Source: Actinomycetota bacterium
GTDB taxonomy: Bacteria > Actinomycetota > Acidimicrobiia > IMCC26256 > PALSA-610
Direction: 5' to 3'
NCBI GenBank assembly: GCA_005779395.1
Contig: SXJP01000002.1
Location: forward strand, 1-64,000
DNA: 64,000 nucleotides
Position numbers and translations under genes: made by a program. The notes under the pieces are model-generated. The model did no database searches. It saw nothing but the letters and a program-made list of their open reading frames with translations, and had not been told where the DNA came from. Shown piece after piece: positions 51,801-60,744 of the stretch; within the stretch, counting starts at the first letter, position 1; each line of letters starts with the position of its first letter.

Positions 51801-52447
51801 GGGGCGATCTCGACAAGCGCGTCAACCGCAACTGCAAGTCCCGTGATAGGAGACACGATGAGCGGATTCAGGTCGACGCTCACGATCGAATTGTCCGATG
51901 CCGCTAACGCAGATAGTCCGAGGAGCACATCGCACAGCGCGTCACGGTCGACCGCCACCTCGCCTCGGAATTCACCGAGTAGTGCCTGCGTTGCAAGTTG
52001 CTCAAGCATCTCCTCGGCATCGACCCGATCGAGTGGCGCTAGACGAATCTGGGCGTCAGCAATGGCTTCAGCAAATATTCCACCAACACCCACCATCACG
52101 CACGGACCGAACTGTTCATCGATTACGAGTCCAGCAATTAGTTCCCTAGTCCCTTTGACCATCGGGGCCACAAGGATCTCGACGTCGCCGTCGGAGTCGC
52201 GTGCCATAGCTAGCAGTTCGGTCGCGGCTTCGCGGACGGCGTCAGCGGTAGTTAGATTCAGTCGGACGAGTCCACGCTCGGTCTTGTGGGCGATCCCATC
52301 GCCTGAAAGTTTCAGCACTACGGGATACCCGATAGCGTCGGCTGCTGCGATAGCACCCTGTGGGTCGGTGGCGATTCGTTCGTCTAGGAACGTGATCCCG
52401 AATTGGCTGAGCCGTCGCTTGGACTCGGCCTCAGAGAGTGTTGTCAT
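51797..52447 (-). CDS. ADP-forming acyl-CoA synthetase, ATP-grasp (beta) subunit
   Basis: A 216-residue ATP-grasp protein: ESKRRLSQFGITF, AIGYPVVLKLSGDGIAHKTERG (nucleotide loop), VEILVAPMVKGTRELIAGLVID and GPCVMVGVGGIFAEAI. The length matches a stand-alone beta subunit of ACD enzymes. The TGA overlaps the ATG of the alpha subunit. The AMP-forming acyl-CoA ligase gene lies 36 bases upstream on the same strand. Confidence 0.85.
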   Translation of the reverse strand: MTTLSEAESKRRLSQFGITFLDERIATDPQGAIAAADAIGYPVVLKLSGDGIAHKTERGLVRLNLTTADAVREAATELLAMARDSDGDVEILVAPMVKGTRELIAGLVIDEQFGPCVMVGVGGIFAEAIADAQIRLAPLDRVDAEEMLEQLATQALLGEFRGEVAVDRDALCDVLLGLSALAASDNSIVSVDLNPLIVSPITGLAVAVDALVEIAP

Positions 52448-52483
52448 AGAAATTGCGACTGTATAGGCGGCGCGGCTTGAGTC

Positions 52484-54055
52484 TCAGACAGCAGTAATGC
52501 TGCCCTTCCAGTATTCGTCGCGCAGTACGCGCTTTAGCAGTTTGCCGCTGTCAGTCCTAGGTAGCGCATCTCGAACTTCATATTCGCGTGGGCGCTTGTA
52601 TCCGCCAAGGCGTTCCTCGACGAAGTGTCGAAGCTCATTGGTGTCGATGGTCTCGCCCTCTTTGGCTTGCACGATCGCGTGAACGCGCTCGCCCCACTCA
52701 GGGTCGGGGATCCCGAATACTGCGGCATCGAGCAATTGCGGGTGTGCGTACAGGACGGCCTCGATTTCTGCCGGATAGATATTGACCCCGCCAGAGATGA
52801 TCATGTCTTTGATGCGATCGCAGATGTGTACGTAGCCTTCTTCGTCGATGTATGCAACATCGCCGACGCTTTTCCATCCGCTGCCCTCGACCTCAGTTAG
52901 TCGCTCGTCGGTTGCGTGGTAGCCATCCATAGCGAGGGTCGTGCGCACGAACAACTCGCCTCGCTCATTCGGTTCGGCGTCCTTGCCATCCTCTGTCACA
53001 ACCTTGAGTGTTATGCCGCCGTAAGGCTTTCCACACGAACCGGGTTTACGAAGCTGGTCTTCTGGACGTAGAACGGTGTCGATGCCAAGTTCGGTGCTTC
53101 CGTATACCTCGTAAAGAAATCCGTCTCCGAGCTTCTCGATGATTTCGACTTTCAGAGCGTAGGGAACTGGCGCAGCATTCGCGATGAGGGTCCGCATAGA
53201 ACTCATGTCCGCATCGGCGAGGACGGATTCTGGCAGGCTCACAACGCGCTTCAGCTGAGTGGGTGCCGAAAACGTATTGGTCACGCGGTGATCACGAACG
53301 AGGCGAATCCATGCCTTTGCGTCAAATCTTCTCAAGACGACAACCGGTGACCCGATCGTGTGTGCAAGTGACGCAAAAGCCAAAGGTCCTGAGTGATACA
53401 GCGGTCCCGTGGTGAGGTGCACTGAATGTTCAACGAACATGCCAAGTTCGGCCAATAGCGCGCCGACGAGTTTCGGGTCGGTGCGCGTGCGCAGCGCCCC
53501 CTTGGGCTTTCCCGTGGTCCCTGACGTATAGATCATCTGAGCTCCAGCACGTGCAGCTTCCGATGCGGGGAGCGAGTCAGGCTCTTCGGCAAGTTGACCA
53601 GCAGTCAGTTCGTCGAATGTCGTCCATGCGTCTGCCGGAGCAGGCCCAAGGAATGTCACGTAGGTATTGACTCCTGCGCACTCGGTACGCGCTGATTCGA
53701 TGAGGGGTGCGAACTCTGCATCGGCCACGACGATTGTCGCATTGGAATTGTTGATTACGTACGCCATCTCCTCAGCGTTAAATCTGTACGACAATGGCAC
53801 TGCGACGAGCCCAAGCTTTCGCGCTGCGTGAATTATCGCGATTACTTCGAGCGAGTTGGGTCCGCACCAAACGAGTCGTTCGCCGTGCTTCGCTCCGGCC
53901 GCGGCAAGTCCCCGAGCCAAACGGTTGACGAGAGTGTTGAGTTCGACGAAACTTGTGGTCGAAGCATGCCCACCGCCGCTGGCATCGACGATGACGGCGG
54001 GTTGATCGCCCTTGTTGGCAGCGTGCACGGCGAGCGTGTCGGGTGTCTTGTCCAT
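52484..54055 (-). CDS. AMP-forming acyl-CoA synthetase
   Basis: A 523-residue ANL-family ligase. The P-loop is MIYTSGTTGKPKGAL, later YEVYGSTELG, and the C-domain has SGGVNIYPAEIEAVLYAHP and the catalytic Lys in PRTDSGKLLKRVLR. It makes an acyl-AMP then an acyl-CoA; the acid is unknown. It is the first gene of a run with the two ACD subunits. It is divergent from a glycosyltransferase gene with a 20-base gap. Confidence 0.88.
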   Translation of the reverse strand: MDKTPDTLAVHAANKGDQPAVIVDASGGGHASTTSFVELNTLVNRLARGLAAAGAKHGERLVWCGPNSLEVIAIIHAARKLGLVAVPLSYRFNAEEMAYVINNSNATIVVADAEFAPLIESARTECAGVNTYVTFLGPAPADAWTTFDELTAGQLAEEPDSLPASEAARAGAQMIYTSGTTGKPKGALRTRTDPKLVGALLAELGMFVEHSVHLTTGPLYHSGPLAFASLAHTIGSPVVVLRRFDAKAWIRLVRDHRVTNTFSAPTQLKRVVSLPESVLADADMSSMRTLIANAAPVPYALKVEIIEKLGDGFLYEVYGSTELGIDTVLRPEDQLRKPGSCGKPYGGITLKVVTEDGKDAEPNERGELFVRTTLAMDGYHATDERLTEVEGSGWKSVGDVAYIDEEGYVHICDRIKDMIISGGVNIYPAEIEAVLYAHPQLLDAAVFGIPDPEWGERVHAIVQAKEGETIDTNELRHFVEERLGGYKRPREYEVRDALPRTDSGKLLKRVLRDEYWKGSITAV

Positions 54056-54075
54056 GGGTTGGTTAGCCTACCGAC

Positions 54076-54807
54076 ATGGTTGAAGCCCCCGACGCGCCAC
54101 CACAGCTATCGGTTGTGTTGCCTGCCTTCAACGAAGCTTCGATCCTCGAACAGTCGATTGCACAGATCTCTGAGGGTCTCCGAAAACGCAATATGTCATT
54201 CGAAGTATTGGTCGTCGAGAACGGCTCGAATGACGAGACGCTCGACGTCGCCCGACGTTTGGCACGTGAGAATCCTGAGTTGATTGTCGATTCAATGTCA
54301 CAAGCCGACTATGGGGCGGCACTCCGCCGCGGTCTATTGCAGGCGCGGGGCCGCATAGTTGTGAATTTCGATGTTGACTACTACGACCTCGATTTTCTTG
54401 ACGCTGCGGCTAAGGAAGTGCTCGGCGAAAACCGCGCTGCGGTCGTTGTTGGGAGCAAACGTGCTCCAGGTAGCGATGACAGGCGAGCGCTTCCCCGACG
54501 TCTCGTCACGGCAGGCTTTTCGACGATTCTGCGAGTCGGATACGGTCTGAAAGTCTCCGATACCCATGGGATGAAGGTCCTCGACAGGCTGGCCGTCGCT
54601 GACTTGGCGCGCGCATGCGTGCTCACCCGAGACCTTTTTGACACAGAACTGATTCTTCGTATCGAACGCGCCGGATTGCGTTCGGCAGAAATTCCGGTCG
54701 CGGTAGAAGAACTTCGACCAGCGCGGACCTCCATTCTTCGGCGCGTACCAAGAACCGTATTCGGATTATTCCGACTCCGGAGCGCTCTGCGCGGGAGTCG
54801 CGCATGA
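54076..54807 (+). CDS. Family 2 glycosyltransferase (polyprenyl-phosphate sugar synthase-like)
   Basis: A 243-residue GT-A enzyme. SVVLPAFNEASILEQSI opens the nucleotide-sugar site, VVENGSNDETLDVAR follows, and NFDVDYYDLDFL has the acidic metal motif. The fold resembles dolichyl-phosphate mannose synthase, which supplies lipid-linked sugars to membrane glycosyltransferases. The stop overlaps the nagA ATG (ATGA). There is no C-terminal membrane part. Confidence 0.8.
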   Translation: MVEAPDAPPQLSVVLPAFNEASILEQSIAQISEGLRKRNMSFEVLVVENGSNDETLDVARRLARENPELIVDSMSQADYGAALRRGLLQARGRIVVNFDVDYYDLDFLDAAAKEVLGENRAAVVVGSKRAPGSDDRRALPRRLVTAGFSTILRVGYGLKVSDTHGMKVLDRLAVADLARACVLTRDLFDTELILRIERAGLRSAEIPVAVEELRPARTSILRRVPRTVFGLFRLRSALRGSRA

Positions 54808-55925
54808 TTCAGCTAGGTGCACGAGGTCTCGTCGCTGCGACATCGACACATGCGAATCCGGGATGGGTCACCATCGAGGGTCCGGTCATTACAGAAGTAG
54901 GAGTCGGCGAAGCGCCGAAATCCTGCGAATCGATCGCTGACGCGATCTTGATTCCCGGTTTTGTGGACCTACAGATTAATGGTGTCGAAGAAATCGATTT
55001 CGCGAAATCATCTGGTTCACGAATCTGCGAAGCGTTAGATCGTCTTACCAACGATGGGTGCACTACCTGTTTCCCAACGCTCGTTACAGCGCCAGAATCG
55101 GCATATCCAACGATGCTCGACGCGGTGGCTGCTGCTCGCGGCGATTCGGGTGCCGATGCGAGATGTGCCATTGGTGGCGTACACCTCGAAGGGCCCTTCT
55201 TAGGAGGCGCGCCAGGAGCGCACCCCGTCGACTTGATTCGTCAAGTCGACATGACCGCCCTCATCTCCTGGGTGGCGCGCCATCGCGACCTTGTGCGTGT
55301 CGTTACTCTTGCGCCCGAAGCGGATCCAATGTTCGAAGCGACGCGTCATTTGACCGAACTCGGTATCGTTGTTGCCATCGGCCACACGGGTGCCGACTAC
55401 AGCTCTTGCCTTGCGATGATCGACGCTGGCGCATCGCTAGTTACCCACCTGTTCAACGGTATGACAGCGTTTCACCATCGCGAACCCGGCCCGATAGGTG
55501 CTGCGCTTACCGACAAGCGGCTTGTCGCGTCGATCATTCTCGACGGGGTGCACGTTCACCCGGCGGCTGCACTAGTTGCGATCAACTCCAAGGAGTCGAT
55601 TGCGATAATCACCGATGCTGTTGCCGTCGGTGCGCATAGTGCAGGAGTCGTCGAGTTGGCTGTTGGTGTAGATGGCGCGGCGCGACTGCGCGATGGAACA
55701 CTCGCAGGCTCGACACTCACGATGCTGCAAGCGGTTCGTAATGCTGTTCGTTTCGGCGTCGGAATTGAGCGAGCGATCGACATGGCTACGCGTATTCCGG
55801 CGAATGTCGCAGGACTATCTGATCGCGGCTCTATCGAGGTTGGAAAGCGAGCAGACCTCATTGCCCTCGATCGCGACAGCCTCGATGTTCGCGGGGTCTG
55901 GATTGGTGGCGCGAGGGTGCGCTAG
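54804..55925 (+). CDS. nagA: N-acetylglucosamine-6-phosphate deacetylase
   Basis: A 373-residue amidohydrolase that removes acetate from GlcNAc-6-P in amino-sugar and wall recycling. LIPGFVDLQINGVEEIDF starts the barrel, GVHLEGPFLGGAPGAH gives the metal Glu and loop, and AIGHTGADYS, THLFNGMTAFHHREPG and the catalytic Asp in AIITDAV follow. It is translationally coupled to the glycosyltransferase gene. No nagB is in the window. Confidence 0.88.
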   Translation: MIQLGARGLVAATSTHANPGWVTIEGPVITEVGVGEAPKSCESIADAILIPGFVDLQINGVEEIDFAKSSGSRICEALDRLTNDGCTTCFPTLVTAPESAYPTMLDAVAAARGDSGADARCAIGGVHLEGPFLGGAPGAHPVDLIRQVDMTALISWVARHRDLVRVVTLAPEADPMFEATRHLTELGIVVAIGHTGADYSSCLAMIDAGASLVTHLFNGMTAFHHREPGPIGAALTDKRLVASIILDGVHVHPAAALVAINSKESIAIITDAVAVGAHSAGVVELAVGVDGAARLRDGTLAGSTLTMLQAVRNAVRFGVGIERAIDMATRIPANVAGLSDRGSIEVGKRADLIALDRDSLDVRGVWIGGARVR

Positions 55926-55977
55926 CCGCAGCACGAGATCGGTGCGTCGCGTACTCCGAGTTGTATCGTCGGCCCTC

Positions 55978-56364
55978 ATGGAAATCGTCGCCGCTCTATT
56001 CATCGATAACGTCAACTTTCGCCAGGACCCACCAGGCGGGCCGACGCGGATTGACATCACCGGTGCATACTTTTCGACACAAGTAACTGACTACCCGACG
56101 ACGCTCACTCCACACCTGCTCGTCCTATTGCGCGCCGAATCTGATGCGGGTCGTCAAGGAACCGTCGATGTCCGTTTCGTGCGTCGTGCCGATGGCGAAG
56201 AGGTTGGGCGGCACCGCCAGACTCAGACAATTTCACCGCCAGGGCAGTTCTTCTATCAACTTGTGCGTCCGGAATTGACGTTTGACACTGCAGGCACCTT
56301 CGACGCGATCTGCCAGATTACAGAAACTGGACACACTGTCATCGCGCCACTCACTGCCGTTTAA
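55978..56364 (+). CDS. Hypothetical protein (possible DUF6941)
   Basis: A 128-residue soluble protein. MEIVAALFIDNVNFRQDPPGG, PTRIDITGAYFSTQVTDYP and LLRAESDAGRQGTVDVRFVRRADGEE suggest a beta-sandwich, in line with the DUF6941 family. No function is known. The ATG at 55978 is used; an upstream part of the frame overlaps nagA. It is in line with nagA and the FIST gene on the plus strand. Confidence 0.55.
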   Translation: MEIVAALFIDNVNFRQDPPGGPTRIDITGAYFSTQVTDYPTTLTPHLLVLLRAESDAGRQGTVDVRFVRRADGEEVGRHRQTQTISPPGQFFYQLVRPELTFDTAGTFDAICQITETGHTVIAPLTAV

Positions 56365-56459
56365 CAGTCCGCGCATCATTAAAGAGCACGGGTGGCGACA
56401 CGCTCGCGTCTTGAGAGTTCGTGTACAGAACTTCCTCGAATTTGTCGATGGGTTCGATC

Positions 56460-57602
56460 ATGTCGCAGTACTGCGCGGCTCTGTCGCTGCATCCCAATTC
56501 TTTTGAAGCCGCATCGGAATGTGTTGGAGAGTTGCTCGAACAGCTAGATGGCGTTCAGCCAGATCTATTAGTCGTGTTTGCAAGCCCGCATCACCGAGTT
56601 GCGTTTGCTGAGGTGGCTAGTGGCTTAAAGAAACTTCTAAACGCAGACACTGTCGTTGGATCAACGGCTGTGGCGATTGCAGGTGGCGCAACTGAAATTG
56701 AAGATGGCCCTGCCCTATCGGTTTTTGCTGCGTGTTGGGGCGGTGGCCGCGCCCGTGCATTTTCGCTAGATGCATTTCGTACGAGCGAGGGATTACGAAT
56801 AGTGGGTTGGCCCGACGATGTACCGGCTACTGGCACTCTCTTGCTCCTAACAGAGCCTCTGAGTTTCCCTACGGATGACTTCCTTGCGATGTGTCGTGCG
56901 TGTCGCCCAGAGCTCAAGCTCATCGGGGGTTCGACATCTGTGGCTGGCCCCGATTATGGCAGCGCGATGGTCCTTGACGACTCCTTGCAGTCACGTGGCG
57001 CTGTGGCCGTCTTGCTAGATGAATCGGTTCAAGTGCAGACGGTGGTAGCGCAAGGTTGCCGTCCAATTGGCCAACCACTAGTGATCACCCGCTCAAATCG
57101 GAACGTCATTACAGAACTTGCAGGACAGCCTCCCCTCGAGCGTCTAAGGCAAATCCTTGGAGCACTCGATGACACAGATCAAGAAATCTTGCGTCGTGGC
57201 ATTCAAGTCGGACTTGTGGTTAACGAACATCAACTCAACTTCGGTCGCGGTGACTTTTTGATTCGGAGCCTGCTCGGTTCTGACGACCCAAATGGATCGA
57301 TAACGATCAGTGAGAGTGTCCAGCCCGGCCAGACGATCCAATTCCATCTACGCGATGGCGTTGCAGCTACCGAGGACCTAGAGGCGCTGCTACGAGGATC
57401 TGCGGCCTCTGGGGTCTTGCTATTTACTTGCAACGGCCGCGGAACTCACCTATTCGGCGTGCCAAGCCACGACTCGGGCCTCATTCAAGGTCGCATTGGT
57501 CCAGTTCCGCTCGCTGGAATGTTTTGTTCAGGCGAGGTCGGAATGATCTCAGGTAAGACATTTCTTCATGGGCATACTGCCAGCGTCGCCTTGTTTCAGT
57601 GA
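56460..57602 (+). CDS. FIST-domain sensory protein
   Basis: A 380-residue protein with FIST N and FIST C domains. LLVVFASPHHRV, VVGSTAVAIAGGATEIEDGPALSV, LIGGSTSVAGPDYGSAMVL and AVAVLLDESVQVQTVVAQGCRPIG are typical, and the C-domain ends LFTCNGRGTHLFG and PLAGMFCSGEVG. FIST proteins sense small molecules, possibly amino acids, often with kinases or cyclases. None is adjacent here. The ATG at 56460 is preferred. Confidence 0.85.
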   Translation: MSQYCAALSLHPNSFEAASECVGELLEQLDGVQPDLLVVFASPHHRVAFAEVASGLKKLLNADTVVGSTAVAIAGGATEIEDGPALSVFAACWGGGRARAFSLDAFRTSEGLRIVGWPDDVPATGTLLLLTEPLSFPTDDFLAMCRACRPELKLIGGSTSVAGPDYGSAMVLDDSLQSRGAVAVLLDESVQVQTVVAQGCRPIGQPLVITRSNRNVITELAGQPPLERLRQILGALDDTDQEILRRGIQVGLVVNEHQLNFGRGDFLIRSLLGSDDPNGSITISESVQPGQTIQFHLRDGVAATEDLEALLRGSAASGVLLFTCNGRGTHLFGVPSHDSGLIQGRIGPVPLAGMFCSGEVGMISGKTFLHGHTASVALFQ

Positions 57603-57669
57603 CGAGTACCTACCGTCTCAGCGCCTAATCTCACGATGCCGGAGTAGGTACCAAGCCAGGGGTTACAGG

Positions 57670-59661
57670 TTGACAGAATCGCGAAACAATCTCGCGCTCG
57701 AACAGCGTGGTATCAACGTCGTTCGAGCACTCGCAATGGATGCCGTGCAAGCCGCAAATAGTGGCCACCCGGGTACACCGATGGCATTAGCGCCGTTGGC
57801 GCACGTGTTGTATTCGCGAATTATGCGGCATGATGCTGCGGCGCCCGACTGGCCCGACCGCGATCGTCTCGTCCTTAGCGCTGGCCACGCTTCGATGCTT
57901 CTGTACAGCTACCTGCATCTCATGGGCTACGGGCTGAAACTCGACGATTTACGCGAGTTTCGTCAGTGGGGTTCTGCAACACCTGGCCATCCAGAGTTTG
58001 GCCACACCTCCGGTGTCGAAGTCACGACGGGGCCGCTCGGCCAGGGGTTTGCCAACGGTGTAGGAATGGCAATTGCGGAGCGTCACAGGCGTGAACGTTT
58101 TGGGTCTGACATTTGTAATCACAACATCTTCGCTATTTGTGGCGATGGCGACCTTATGGAAGGCATTAGCCATGAAGCCGCGTCGATCGCGGGGCACTTG
58201 CGCCTTGGGCGATTGGTGTATGTCTACGACGACAACCACATAACGATCGACGGCCCAACAGAACTCACCTACTCAGATGATGTGCGCGCGCGCTTCGAAG
58301 GGTACGGCTGGCAGGTTCTAGATCTTGGTGAGGTGTCAGAAGATCTCGATGCCATGGAGTCTGGCTTGCGGGCCGCAATTGCTTGTGACGACAAGCCAAG
58401 CCTCCTCATCATCCGAAGCCATATCGGCTACCCGTCGCCGAGGTTTCTCGACACTCCCGAAGCGCACGGAAACCCCTTAGGTCACGAGGAAATCAAGGTC
58501 GTGAAGTCCCTGCTCGGACTACCTGAGGCTCAGAGTTTCTATGTCCCCGAGGATGTTCGCGACTACTACCTAGAAGTCGGCGAGAAGCACCAAGAAGCCC
58601 GCTTCGCTTGGGCCGAACGTGTGCTCGCTTGGAAGGCGGCAAATCCGACTGGCACAGACGAACTCGAAGCCGCGCTACTCGGGCGGGGTTTGTCAGGATG
58701 GGAAGCGAAACTGCCCACCTTTGCGAGTGGCGAATCAATCGCGACACGGAATGCCAATAAGGATGTATTGAACGCAATCAGCGAAGTGGTGCCTTCCTTA
58801 ATGGGCGGCGGCGCAGACCTCACTGGCAATACCGGAACGCTTGTCAAAGGTCATGCGATTGTTACTCCCGAGTCAGCGCTCGGACGCACGATCCACTTCG
58901 GCATTCGCGAGCACGCCATGGCAGCGATCGCTAACGGCATGGCATTGTCTGGTGTTCTTCCCTACGTCGGCACATTTTTTGTATTCGCTGATTACTGCAG
59001 GCCTGCTATTCGTCTAGCCGCGTTGATGCAGACCAAGGTGGCGTTCGTGTTTACCCATGACTCTGTTGGTGTCGGCGAAGATGGTCCCACACATCAACCA
59101 GTAGAGCACCTTGCTTCGCTTCGCTGTATGCCGGGTTTGCGAGTCATACGACCTGCCGACGCCAACGAGACCGCGCAAGCGTGGCATGTGCATATCGAAG
59201 GCAGTGGGCCGACCGTATTCGTGCTCTCACGACAGAACCTTGGAGTGCTTGAAGGTACAGCCGGTCGCCGTGACGAAGGTGTCGCCCGTGGCGCGTACGT
59301 CATCGCTGGTTCTTCCAATGAATCCGATGTCGTCTTGATCGGTACTGGAAGTGAGGTCGGTCTCTGTATCGAGGCGCGCGAAGAACTCGCCAAAGTTGGT
59401 ATCGATGCGCGTGTTGTCTCGATGCCATCTTGGGATCTCTTCGCTGGTCAGCCTTCCGAATACCGGCTTTCGGTGCTTCCCGCTCATCTGCCTACAGTGT
59501 CTGTCGAAGCTGCGACAACTTTTGGGTGGGATCGATACGCAGACGCCTCGGTGGGAATCGACAGATTCGGAGCGTCGGCGCCTGGTGATGTTGCTCTTCG
59601 AGAACTCGGCATGAATATCGAGAACGTTGTCGCTCGAGTGCGCGTTCTCTTAGGGAAGTGA
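57670..59661 (+). CDS. tkt: Transketolase
   Basis: A 663-residue thiamine-diphosphate enzyme of the pentose-phosphate pathway. The TPP site is CGDGDLMEGISHEAAS; NSGHPGTPMALAPLAHVL and GPLGQGFANGVGMAIAE are typical of transketolases, as is FTHDSVGVGEDGPTHQPVEH. The TTG start at 57670 follows AGGGG at normal spacing. The stop overlaps the GTG of the transaldolase gene (GTGA), so the two enzymes are co-translated. Confidence 0.93.
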   Translation: MTESRNNLALEQRGINVVRALAMDAVQAANSGHPGTPMALAPLAHVLYSRIMRHDAAAPDWPDRDRLVLSAGHASMLLYSYLHLMGYGLKLDDLREFRQWGSATPGHPEFGHTSGVEVTTGPLGQGFANGVGMAIAERHRRERFGSDICNHNIFAICGDGDLMEGISHEAASIAGHLRLGRLVYVYDDNHITIDGPTELTYSDDVRARFEGYGWQVLDLGEVSEDLDAMESGLRAAIACDDKPSLLIIRSHIGYPSPRFLDTPEAHGNPLGHEEIKVVKSLLGLPEAQSFYVPEDVRDYYLEVGEKHQEARFAWAERVLAWKAANPTGTDELEAALLGRGLSGWEAKLPTFASGESIATRNANKDVLNAISEVVPSLMGGGADLTGNTGTLVKGHAIVTPESALGRTIHFGIREHAMAAIANGMALSGVLPYVGTFFVFADYCRPAIRLAALMQTKVAFVFTHDSVGVGEDGPTHQPVEHLASLRCMPGLRVIRPADANETAQAWHVHIEGSGPTVFVLSRQNLGVLEGTAGRRDEGVARGAYVIAGSSNESDVVLIGTGSEVGLCIEAREELAKVGIDARVVSMPSWDLFAGQPSEYRLSVLPAHLPTVSVEAATTFGWDRYADASVGIDRFGASAPGDVALRELGMNIENVVARVRVLLGK

Positions 59662-60734
59662 GAGTCATCGATACGACGACTACTTCTGGCCTTGCCCGCC
59701 TAATTGAGTTAGGGCAAAGCGCTTGGTACGACAACCTCACTCGTTCCCTTGCGCGTGGCGGCCTTCGCGAGTTGATCGATGCTTACGGCATCACAGGTGT
59801 CACATCTAATCCAACCATTTTCGAGAAGGCAATTCTCGCTGGAAATGATTACGCCGACCAGCTTCTTGAGCTGGCGTCGACGAGTCCTGCCGAAAAGTAT
59901 TGGGCGCTTGTAATAGATGACATTCGGTGTGCTGCTGACTGTCTCGCCGCCGTCTACGAATCAACCGATGGCCATGATGGCTACGTCTCTGTCGAAGTCT
60001 CACCGCTGTTAGCGCGCGACACTGAAGGCACTGTCGATCAAGCGCGGGAACTCTTCGAGCGCATCGCTCGACCGAACGTGATGATCAAGATTCCCGCCAC
60101 GCTTGAAGGCCTTCCCGCAATCACCGAAGTTGTCGCTGCTGGAATCAACGTCAATGTGACGCTCATATTTTCGTTGGAACGCTATGCGGCCGTAATCGAG
60201 GCGTACATCGCGGGAATCTCCCGACTCGCAGATCCTTCTAGCGTCGCGTCGGTCGCTTCGTTCTTCGTCAGCCGTGTCGATACCGAAACAGACCGCCGGC
60301 TTCCAGTAGATCACGAGGCACGTGGCAAGGTTGCTGTCGCGAACGCCAAGCTCGCCTATGAGCTGTTCGAACTGAAGTTCTCAACCGAGCGGTTCGCGGA
60401 GCTTGCCGCCGGTGGCGCTCGTGTACAGAGACCTCTTTGGGCGAGCACGTCGACCAAGAACCCTGAATATTCGCCGACGTTGTACGTCACAGAAATCGTC
60501 GGCGTAAATTCAGTGAATACGCTTGCGCCAGCCTCCATCGACGCACTTGGTGTCGCCCTCACCATGGCGCCGAACAGCGTTCGGACCGACATCGACGGTG
60601 CCAGGCGGACAATCGCTTCTCTCGTATCGGCCGGCGTCGATTTCGCGGATGTTACACAAACTCTTGAACTCGAAGGCGTCGAGTCATTCGCGAACAGCTA
60701 TTTGGCATGCCTCGATGCCATTGCCGGAATCTAA
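59658..60734 (+). CDS. tal: Transaldolase
   Basis: A 358-residue TIM-barrel enzyme that transfers a dihydroxyacetone unit. TSNPTIFEKAI starts the barrel, NVMIKIPAT has the Schiff-base Lys, and INVNVTLIFSLERYA and RPLWASTSTKNPEYS are typical of the longer actinobacterial type. It is coupled to tkt. An fbiC gene begins 10 bases after its stop. Confidence 0.93.
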   Translation: MRVIDTTTTSGLARLIELGQSAWYDNLTRSLARGGLRELIDAYGITGVTSNPTIFEKAILAGNDYADQLLELASTSPAEKYWALVIDDIRCAADCLAAVYESTDGHDGYVSVEVSPLLARDTEGTVDQARELFERIARPNVMIKIPATLEGLPAITEVVAAGINVNVTLIFSLERYAAVIEAYIAGISRLADPSSVASVASFFVSRVDTETDRRLPVDHEARGKVAVANAKLAYELFELKFSTERFAELAAGGARVQRPLWASTSTKNPEYSPTLYVTEIVGVNSVNTLAPASIDALGVALTMAPNSVRTDIDGARRTIASLVSAGVDFADVTQTLELEGVESFANSYLACLDAIAGI

Positions 60735-60744
60735 GCTCCGCACC

